A stretch of DNA of 64,000 nucleotides from Ulvibacterium marinum. GTDB taxonomy: Bacteria > Bacteroidota > Bacteroidia > Flavobacteriales > Flavobacteriaceae. The notes under the pieces are model-generated. The model had not been told where the DNA came from. It was given only the letters and a program-made list of their open reading frames with translations, and did not search any database. The position numbers and the translations under genes were made by a program. This document shows, piece after piece, positions 37,712-44,106 of the stretch. The stretch spans positions 682,001 to 746,000 of the forward strand of contig NZ_RBCJ01000001.1 in assembly GCF_003626755.1 (NCBI RefSeq), given 5' to 3'. Each line of letters starts with the position of its first letter. Positions within the stretch are counted from its first letter, which is position 1.

Positions 37712-38842
37712 CTACTTATTATCCGCCTTGTATTTGGATGGGATTTTGTCTCTTATAGATTCCTTAAACCTGTGTAGGGTTGAGTATGATACTTTTTCAT
37801 TGAACGCCAATATTCCAACAACAATTGAAGGGTGAATTTTATGTAAAAATGAAAATTCTCTAACTTTTTCTTCCGTTATATACCCAAGATACTCCTCAAA
37901 GAATTCAAGAATTTGGTCTTGTAACAAGGCTTTTTCTGCCATTTCATTAGCTTCTTTCTCCTTTTTAGAAACGATATCGCTTGTTGAATCATCCATAAAG
38001 ACCATATTGCTATTTTCCTTTTTTGGCAAGTGTAGTAGTACATGAAAAGCTTCGTGAGCCAAATTGAACCAGAAATTATCTACTCTGTCGTACCTTCCTG
38101 TTAAGGTAATCACAGGTCCGGTTTCTGAAGAAAAAGCCGCTCCATCCAAATAAGTTTTGGATAGGTGGGAAAGAAAAACAAATTTGACCCCAACCTTTCC
38201 TAACTCATTCAAGAATTTGCTGACCCCCTTTTTCATTACAGTAAAAGTATGAAGTTCAGACATCAGTTCTCTTAGACCTTTCTCATTATATGATTCTACT
38301 TTTAACTTTTTTGAATGATTAAGGGCCATTTGATACCAAGCCTTTGCATTTATTTCATTAGTAGAGTTTTTATAAGCATTAGATTTTCTGTATTCTATAT
38401 TTATATTATTAGATTCTAAAATCGAAAAATCTAATTGTTTGTTTTTCGGAATATTCCAAAAGGAATGCAATTGTTTATTTAGGCCATTAATATCATCATA
38501 GGGCTTTAGCCAGCCTTTTTTCAACAACTCGTTTATAGGTAGATATTTGTATACTTCAACTTGGCGTTCAACTAATTTCTCTTTAGTTTCTTCAATTTTT
38601 TTAGAAAGTTGAAAATCTGTGTCTAACATTATCCATTCATATGCCTTCCATCCAGATACCTTCTCCAAAAGCCTTGCTATATCTATTGATATGGGCTTCT
38701 TGTCCTTAATTATTTCATTAGTATGTTTTAATGAGATAGTTAAAATGTGAGCAAGGTCGTCCTGTGTCCACCCATAAGAAGTTAATAAATATTTTAAAGC
38801 TTGACCTGGGGTTTGAAAATCAGAGATTGTCTTATTAGTCAT
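37712..38842 (-). CDS. XRE-HTH / ImmA-IrrE metallopeptidase regulator
   Basis: Protein of 376 aa from ATG 38842; an in-frame GTG at 38875 is possible. An N-terminal HigA-like helix-turn-helix (TQDDLAHILTISLKHTNEIIKDKKPIS) is joined to an ImmA/IrrE domain whose zinc motif is HEAFH in NLAHEAFHVLLHL. Such fusions are repressors or antirepressors that self-cleave or cleave a partner on stress, often controlling mobile elements, or act as HigA-like antitoxins. No HigB toxin ORF is seen beside it. A perfect palindrome sits just upstream, consistent with autoregulation. Confidence 0.85.
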   Translation of the reverse strand: MTNKTISDFQTPGQALKYLLTSYGWTQDDLAHILTISLKHTNEIIKDKKPISIDIARLLEKVSGWKAYEWIMLDTDFQLSKKIEETKEKLVERQVEVYKYLPINELLKKGWLKPYDDINGLNKQLHSFWNIPKNKQLDFSILESNNINIEYRKSNAYKNSTNEINAKAWYQMALNHSKKLKVESYNEKGLRELMSELHTFTVMKKGVSKFLNELGKVGVKFVFLSHLSKTYLDGAAFSSETGPVITLTGRYDRVDNFWFNLAHEAFHVLLHLPKKENSNMVFMDDSTSDIVSKKEKEANEMAEKALLQDQILEFFEEYLGYITEEKVREFSFLHKIHPSIVVGILAFNEKVSYSTLHRFKESIRDKIPSKYKADNK

Positions 38843-38880
38843 AGAGCTTGTCTTGGAGTATTTCGATGTAATCACGTCTT

Positions 38881-38904
38881 TACAATAGATTAAAATCTAT
38901 TGTA
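38881..38904. promoter_or_regulatory. perfect 24-bp palindrome, probable operator of the XRE regulator
   Basis: Half-site TACAATAGATT, two central bases AA, then the exact reverse complement. It lies about 40 nt upstream of the regulator ATG and just downstream of the TATTTTTG -7 box at 38914-38921 (minus strand), where a bound dimer would block transcription. Confidence 0.75.
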
Positions 38905-38913
38905 TTTAAAGAT

Positions 38914-38921
38914 CAAAAATA
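38914..38921 (-). promoter_or_regulatory. candidate -7 box of the XRE regulator gene
   Basis: TATTTTTG on the minus strand fits TAnnTTTG and would start transcription near 38908, directly before the palindrome. No clear -33 element. Confidence 0.5.
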
Positions 38922-39100
38922 TGTGTTTTAGGCCGTTAAGAGTTATTATGTAAATATAACCTTTTAAGTAAAACTTGCAAATTATTTTGCATTTTTAACT
39001 TATTTGGTAAATTGAAAATTTCAAATTTACCAAATAGGTAATGCTTCTTTTTAGCATGTAATATTTTTTATTATCTTTGAATCAAATTCAGGTTGTCTGA

Positions 39101-39194
39101 AAACAAAAAAAATCAGGCAGAAAACTACCTGATTTTGGATTTAAATTTGAATTTACAAGGGCTGCGAACCCAAGTAAACCTTTGATATTTCGTT
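39101..39194 (-). ncRNA. predicted small RNA (~94 nt) in the divergent spacer
   Basis: On the minus strand a consensus Bacteroidota promoter (see 39199-39230) is followed about 95 nt later by a strong intrinsic terminator. The terminator hairpin is AAAATCAGG / CCTGATTTT with a 10-nt loop, then eight U (39101-39136). In between is a second hairpin, GGGTT-CGC-AGCCC (39159-39171, one G-T pair), and no ORF. Promoter, structured body and terminator together indicate a short non-coding transcript lying between the XRE regulator and the ubiquitin-like operon. Class and target unknown. Confidence 0.6.
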
Positions 39195-39198
39195 ACTG

Positions 39199-39230
39199 CA
39201 AAGGTATAAATTCTTCTTTAAAATACCAAA
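39199..39230 (-). promoter_or_regulatory. strong promoter for the predicted small RNA
   Basis: Minus strand: TTTG (39227-39230), exactly 20 nt, TACCTTTG (39199-39206). This is a full match to the Bacteroidota -33/-7 consensus and the best promoter I see in the window. Confidence 0.7.
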
Positions 39231-39238
39231 TTGTTACT

Positions 39239-39252
39239 TTTTCTGCCTGATT
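39239..39252 (+). repeat. 14-bp inverted copy of the sRNA terminator arm
   Basis: TTTTCTGCCTGATT is the exact reverse complement of 39111-39124, the 3' hairpin region of the predicted sRNA. The second copy lies just upstream of the sRNA promoter, on the side of the ubiquitin-like operon. Confidence 0.7.
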
Positions 39253-39427
39253 GTTAATTAATCTTTAAACTGTTTACGTCGCTTTGCATTAGCTTTTTTT
39301 AGGACAAAAGATAGTCTACTGCTACCAGATTATCCCTCCTCTTAATTGACTTGCGGAATGTATGGTTTGCATTACGGGGTACCGATTTAGTAGCAAAAAG
39401 AAGATTAAATAATAAAACAGTTGTAAA

Positions 39428-40390
39428 ATGACAAATAAAGTTCAAAAAGTCGATTTACATGAATGTTATTGTAGTGGCGTTAAGCCAGAAATAGCATATG
39501 AGTATTCCTTTAAAATCAATAAGGAAGAACACTCAACAAGAGAGCAAGTAATAACAGGTAATGATTTGCACGAGTTAGCAGGTACAAGTTCCGATACCCA
39601 TTTTATCCGTATGGTTACCAAAAAGGGTAAAATAGAAGTTGGCCCGCTGATTAAAGTAGACCTTACCGAATGTGGTATAGAAAAGTTTATTATCCTGCCA
39701 TATGAGCAAGAAACGATAGACTTAGAAATTTGCTACTGCGAGGGCGCGACGCCCATAATCACTTTTCAATATCTCCTGAAAATAAACAGGGAGAAATACA
39801 AAGTTGAAAAGGAAAAATTGACTGGTGCCGAAATTTTGGCTTTAGCTGGTAAAGATTCAAAATCGCATAGATTAAGGATGTTTACCAAGAAAGGTAAAGT
39901 CATCGTTGAAGCTGACCAAACAATTGACCTTACGGAATGTGGAGTAGAAAGGTTTGTTGCGGAACCCTTGGATTGTACCGAGGGCTTTGTTGTTAACAAC
40001 CAATTTGCGCTACCCGATGAAGATGTACTTTTTTTGAATTCGGTTGAAAATAAGGTAGACCTGATTCAAGAACATAACCTAAGATGGTTAATCTTCAGAA
40101 ACTACAAGATTCCTGACGGCTATAATGTAGAGGTAGCAGATTTAGCAATACTGATACCTCCACATTATCCGACGGCAGGATTGGACATGATGTATTTTAA
40201 CCCTACCCTATCAAGAAAGGACGGAGCTACAATAAGAGCTTTGTCCTATCAACCGATAGAAGGGAAGAGTTACCAGCGTTGGTCTAGGCATAGAATGCCA
40301 GCCAACAAATGGAACCCGGACATACATAATGTTGAATCTCATGTAGATTTAATGGTAAGATGTTTAACAGCAGAATTTGATAAACGTTGA
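39428..40390 (+). CDS. tandem ubiquitin-like repeats fused to E2-like domain (Multi_ubiq + Prok-E2_E)
   Basis: Protein of 320 aa. Two beta-grasp ubiquitin-like repeats (about 9-90 and 98-179) are spaced 89 residues apart. Each opens with DLxxCYCxGxxP and closes with DLTECGxExF; the middles (VITGNDLHELAG, LTGAEILALAG) are typical of the prokaryotic multiubiquitin family. Residues ~187-320 resemble the prokaryotic E2 family E fold (WLIFRNYKIPDGY, ADLAILIPPHYPTAGLDMMYF, RHRMPANKWNP). The E2-like part has only Cys312 near its end, so a canonical E2 thioester site is not obvious. It is first in an operon with a JAMM-E1 fusion (starts 5 nt later) and a DUF6527 gene; the three probably form one protein-modification system. 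Confidence 0.85.
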   Translation: MTNKVQKVDLHECYCSGVKPEIAYEYSFKINKEEHSTREQVITGNDLHELAGTSSDTHFIRMVTKKGKIEVGPLIKVDLTECGIEKFIILPYEQETIDLEICYCEGATPIITFQYLLKINREKYKVEKEKLTGAEILALAGKDSKSHRLRMFTKKGKVIVEADQTIDLTECGVERFVAEPLDCTEGFVVNNQFALPDEDVLFLNSVENKVDLIQEHNLRWLIFRNYKIPDGYNVEVADLAILIPPHYPTAGLDMMYFNPTLSRKDGATIRALSYQPIEGKSYQRWSRHRMPANKWNPDIHNVESHVDLMVRCLTAEFDKR

Positions 40391-40395
40391 TAGCC

Positions 40396-41781
40396 ATGGT
40401 GCATTTTAAAATTACAGATAAGATGTGCCAGGAGTTGAAGAACCATCTCCATAACGGGGATGGTTTGGAAGCTCTCGCATTTGTAGTATGCGGGCGACTA
40501 AATCATGAAGGTGATAACTGGTTACTAGCCCATGAAGTTTTTCTTATGCCATATGAAAAGTGCTCAAGGAATGTAGACTATGTAAGTTGGAAAACAGAGC
40601 ATATTGAGCATTTGTTGGAAAAAGCGAAAGACAAGGGATTTGCAATCGTAAAAGTACATTCCCATTTCATTACTAATTCTGATTTTTCGGAGTTGGATGA
40701 TGTTTCGGATAGCTCCTTTTTTGAGGCGGTATATGGTTGGTCTGATTCGGAATTACCGCATGCAAGTATTTTGATGTACCCTGACGGCTCTATGATGGGT
40801 AGAACAATTCAAAGTGATATGAGCTTTGCAGCTATTCCAAAAATCACAGTGGTAGGTGATAGTATTAGAAGTTTTACAAACTGTTTTCAGATTGAGTCTG
40901 TGGGCAAGGAGTTTATCAGAAACCAACAGGCGTTTGGTGAAAAAACAACTAAAATTCTTAGAGGGTTAAAGGTAGGCGTAGTCGGATGTTCAGGAACAGG
41001 AAGCCCAGTTATAGAACAATTGGTTAGGCTAGGTGTCGGCACAATTGTACTAGTAGATGCCGATTTGATTGAGCACAAGAACTTGAATAGAATTGTAGGT
41101 TCAACTTCTGCTGATGCCGAAGCCAAAAGGCTTAAAATTGAAGCAATTAAAAAACATATTGAAAGAATGGGATTGGGAACAAAGGTGATTATTTTTCCAA
41201 CCTTAATTCAAGAAAGCAGGGAAGCAATAGATACTCTTGCAAGCTGCGACATTATTTTTGGTTGCGTTGATTCCGTTGAGGGAAGGTTTTATTTAAACCT
41301 TATTTCGACATATTATTTAGTGCCATTAATTGATGTTGGCGTGAAATTGGTTGCGGATGGAGAAGGGGGGATTGATTCTATAAATGGAAACATACACTAT
41401 GTAAATCCGGGTTCAAAAACTCTTTTGGAAAGAGGCGTTTTTACGCAGGAGCAACTGACTGCCGAATCTTTAAGAAGGATGTCGCCGCAGGAATACGAAA
41501 AAAGAAAGGCGTATTTCGATAACTTGGACGTGGAAAGCCCTGCTGTAGTAAGTGTCAATATGACTTTTGCCGCTTTTGCCGTGAACGAAATGCTTGCTAG
41601 ATTTCATCCCTTTAGATATAGGGATAATTCAAGGTTTGCAAATACATGTATTAACTTATCGGACTGGGATATTAATACACAAGTTGTAAGGGAAAGTAAG
41701 TCGAAATCTGCATTAAGAGATATAGGGGTTGGTAATCTAGAACCCCAAATGGAATTGTATGTTAGTGAAGAAACTGTTTAG
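40396..41781 (+). CDS. JAMM isopeptidase-E1 (ThiF) fusion
   Basis: Protein of 461 aa from ATG 40396; an in-frame TTG at 40387 is less likely. The N-terminal JAB/MPN domain (about 1-150) has a complete JAMM site: Glu25, HSH at 88-90, then Ser98 and Asp101 in the HxH-x7-SxxD spacing. The ThiF/E1 adenylation domain (about 185-410) has GVVGCSGTGSP (ATP loop), VDADLIEHKNLNR (Asp221, Asp223, Arg232) and GCVDSVEGR. Where many E1s have a catalytic cysteine in the crossover loop, this one reads NPGSKTLLERG, with no cysteine. It should activate the Ubl C-terminus and trim or remove the modifier. Its end overlaps the DUF6527 gene by 23 nt. Confidence 0.88.
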   Translation: MVHFKITDKMCQELKNHLHNGDGLEALAFVVCGRLNHEGDNWLLAHEVFLMPYEKCSRNVDYVSWKTEHIEHLLEKAKDKGFAIVKVHSHFITNSDFSELDDVSDSSFFEAVYGWSDSELPHASILMYPDGSMMGRTIQSDMSFAAIPKITVVGDSIRSFTNCFQIESVGKEFIRNQQAFGEKTTKILRGLKVGVVGCSGTGSPVIEQLVRLGVGTIVLVDADLIEHKNLNRIVGSTSADAEAKRLKIEAIKKHIERMGLGTKVIIFPTLIQESREAIDTLASCDIIFGCVDSVEGRFYLNLISTYYLVPLIDVGVKLVADGEGGIDSINGNIHYVNPGSKTLLERGVFTQEQLTAESLRRMSPQEYEKRKAYFDNLDVESPAVVSVNMTFAAFAVNEMLARFHPFRYRDNSRFANTCINLSDWDINTQVVRESKSKSALRDIGVGNLEPQMELYVSEETV

Positions 41782-42094
41782 AAGGATACTCGGCTTTTTT
41801 AGAAAAAAAGAGCATGGGTTTAAATGGCAAATAGTTTTTGAATTGCCGGAAGAACCTCTTGAAAAAATCCTTTATCTGGAAGGAAATATAAGAGAGAAGG
41901 ACTATTGGTATGCATTATTAAGATGTCCCTGCGGTTGCGGGGACAAAATAATGCTGAACCTGATGAATGATGCTAAGCCGTGCTGGAAGGTTAATATTGA
42001 TAAAAGAAGGCCATCAGTCTTTCCTTCTATTTGGAGAACCAAAAACTATAAAAGTCATTTTTGGTTGAGTAAAGGGAAAGTGGTTTGGGCATAA
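41759..42094 (+). CDS. DUF6527 family protein of the ubiquitin-like operon
   Basis: Protein of 111 aa. A cysteine cluster RCPCGCGD (Cys56, Cys58, Cys60), a later PCW (Cys75) and SHFWLSKGKVVW (His100) form the DUF6527 pattern and suggest a zinc site or peptidase. The family is a constant companion of multiubiquitin/E1 operons, and I recall it being named BubE, a putative processing peptidase, in recent work on bacterial ubiquitination-like (Bub) operons; I cannot check that here. The N-terminus (KKLFRRILGFFRKKEHG) is basic and partly hydrophobic. It begins inside the E1 gene, indicating coupled translation. Confidence 0.82.
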   Translation: MLVKKLFRRILGFFRKKEHGFKWQIVFELPEEPLEKILYLEGNIREKDYWYALLRCPCGCGDKIMLNLMNDAKPCWKVNIDKRRPSVFPSIWRTKNYKSHFWLSKGKVVWA

Positions 42095-42107
42095 AATTTT
42101 TCCCGAA

Positions 42108-43145
42108 TTAATTTCGAACAAATTGAGCCTGCTGTAAATGTCCCAGTGCAATATCGAGATAATCATCATTGGAAAATAAAGTCCTTTTTCTATCACTCCA
42201 CTTCTCTAATTCAGCCTTAACAACTTCTCTATCAAAAGAATTTTTCTCTTGGCTAATAAAGTCTATCGTAGACAATAATTCCAATCCAAAATCAGAATAG
42301 AACCCACTTAGAAACTTATTGGCTCGATACGCAATTTCTTTGATTTCAGGATTTCGATTTAAAAATTCTTTAACGTCTTTTTCCCCATCTGGCACTAAGA
42401 TTAACTCTTCAAAAGGTTTTTTATCCATGCCGTTATACCCCATAAGATAACTGCCATTTAATACATTTAATAGATATCTTGCTTTTCCTGAATATGGACC
42501 ATAAAAATTTGGCTGATATTTAAGCCTAAAGTACTTTTCAGCACCAAACTTTTGTAAAAAATAACAGATTTTTTCGCTGGAAAATTCAGAAACAAACTCC
42601 CCGTTCTTTACCAACTGATAAAGCATGAAAAGTAACATGGCTCTCGCTTCAGTAAGTTTTACTCGCTCTTTTTTGAGTTCTTCTTTTATTTTAGTACTGG
42701 GTTCGTAAACAGTTACCTCAATATCTAGTCCATTTAGTTTCGATATAATTATTTCTTTAACATTATTCCAATTTAAACCTCCATTACCACTTCCCAAAGG
42801 TGGTATCGCAATGGATTGAATTGGGTAATTGGGAAGAATTTTAACTAACTCATTCAACCCCTTTTCAATATATTCATATTCGGAGGGTTTTTTCCAGGTA
42901 GTCTTTGTGGGAAAGTTAATGATGTATTGTTTACCTTTAAGTAATGATTCGTCTTCAACTACTAACAACTTGCCAATCGCTAATTCCTTATTTTTCCAAG
43001 CTTCCCGATATACTTTATAATTATTTGGAAATCGTTTTTTAAACTGCAAGGCAATTCCTTTACCCATTATTCCAACAGTATTAACGGTATTCACTAACGC
43101 AGTAGCATCGCTTTCAAAAATATCTCCTTTTTTAAACTGAATCAT
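42108..43145 (-). CDS. darG: DarG-type antitoxin (macrodomain ADP-ribosylglycohydrolase)
   Basis: Protein of 345 aa from ATG 43145. The N-terminal macrodomain (about 1-155) shows KGDIFESDATALVNTVNTVGIMGKGIALQFKKRFP and AIPPLGSGNGGLNW, the ADP-ribose loops of DarG. The remaining ~190 residues form the C-terminal domain that binds and inhibits DarT. It removes ADP-ribose from DNA and neutralises the toxin. It starts 5 nt after the DarT stop. Its end faces the end of the ubiquitin-like operon, with 13 nt between stops. Confidence 0.92.
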   Translation of the reverse strand: MIQFKKGDIFESDATALVNTVNTVGIMGKGIALQFKKRFPNNYKVYREAWKNKELAIGKLLVVEDESLLKGKQYIINFPTKTTWKKPSEYEYIEKGLNELVKILPNYPIQSIAIPPLGSGNGGLNWNNVKEIIISKLNGLDIEVTVYEPSTKIKEELKKERVKLTEARAMLLFMLYQLVKNGEFVSEFSSEKICYFLQKFGAEKYFRLKYQPNFYGPYSGKARYLLNVLNGSYLMGYNGMDKKPFEELILVPDGEKDVKEFLNRNPEIKEIAYRANKFLSGFYSDFGLELLSTIDFISQEKNSFDREVVKAELEKWSDRKRTLFSNDDYLDIALGHLQQAQFVRN

Positions 43146-43150
43146 TCTAT

Positions 43151-43813
43151 TCAAATGTCGAAATAAAAGTTTGGTTTGACTATAACTCTTTTTTTCAAAA
43201 TGCCCATTTTTAATAATTTATCTTTGGCATCTTCATTATAACAAGCAAACCCCAAAATACAGGATGCCGGTATATCTTCTTTTACAAGAAATTCCGCTTC
43301 TTTCCTTCGCTTTAAATCTAGGTCATTCTCATCTTTCCAATATTTCGCATTAGCAGCTTTGAAGTCAACAAGGTCTTCAATGTCAAAAACCTTAGTCTTT
43401 GAATAAAACTTGGAAAGTCCGTTTGTGGCATGTCCATCACTGAAAAAAAAGGTCAAATTTTCATCAATAATCTTTTGAACACTTGAAACACAATATACGA
43501 TATTTTCAGCAGAAGTCGGATTTGGCACGAAGTTACCACCTTTTTGAATAACATAAAGCATAGGTGTTCTTAGGCCTAAATAAAAAGGGATGAAATCTCC
43601 TAAAATAATTTTTTCCCTAATACCAAGACCAACACGGCTTTCCGAAATCTTGACTGTTTTGGTTTTCCTAAAATCTATTAAACTCGAGTCTCCAATTGCT
43701 TTGAATCTTGGATTAGCATTTGGAGAGCCCTTATGAGTAATTCCATGTTTCAGTATATGGGGAATGTTCTCCATATGTGTCATGCGATAGATATAAACTT
43801 TTTTTAATGACAA
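43151..43813 (-). CDS. darT: DarT DNA ADP-ribosyltransferase toxin
   Basis: Protein of 220 aa of the DUF4433/DarT family. VYIYRMTHMENIPHILKHGI, PRFKAIG and DFIPFYLGLRTPML form the NAD pocket, FFSDGHAT follows, and the catalytic Glu174 is in RRKEAEFLV. It ADP-ribosylates single-stranded DNA, blocks replication, and acts in phage defence. The start is TTG at 43813: an in-frame TAA lies two codons upstream, and the next ATG (43783) would remove the conserved YRMTH. A weak start may hold toxin output low. Confidence 0.92.
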   Translation of the reverse strand: MSLKKVYIYRMTHMENIPHILKHGITHKGSPNANPRFKAIGDSSLIDFRKTKTVKISESRVGLGIREKIILGDFIPFYLGLRTPMLYVIQKGGNFVPNPTSAENIVYCVSSVQKIIDENLTFFFSDGHATNGLSKFYSKTKVFDIEDLVDFKAANAKYWKDENDLDLKRRKEAEFLVKEDIPASCILGFACYNEDAKDKLLKMGILKKRVIVKPNFYFDI

Positions 43814-44106
43814 CCCTATTTAATTTTATACTGAGCAGAAAATTACAAAATATTGCAGACTATTGCCTCCGTCGAATAACAGTGTTAGATTCTTCTTGAA
43901 ACTCCAATTCAAAACCCGAACTTCTGCCTACGAACCATCTTGAATTTCTTCCGAGTTCGGGAAGATAAGCGGTCATTTTTATTAACTCAAATAGTCCCTT
44001 TAAAGGTCAATTATTGAAACTGCTAAAAGAGACCAAGAATGAGACACATTTGTCTAAGAGTCCTTGATTTAGGAAAACAGGTTCGTAAAACCGCCGTTTC
44101 ATGGGA

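Noticed and set aside
39101-39252. CRISPR-like or MITE interpretation of the inverted repeats in the spacer
   Set aside because: Only two inverted copies, no spacer periodicity and no target-site duplication seen; a promoter-terminator unit explains it better.
37712-39427. HigBA-type toxin-antitoxin pair
   Set aside because: The HTH resembles HigA but no HigB-like toxin frame lies on either side.
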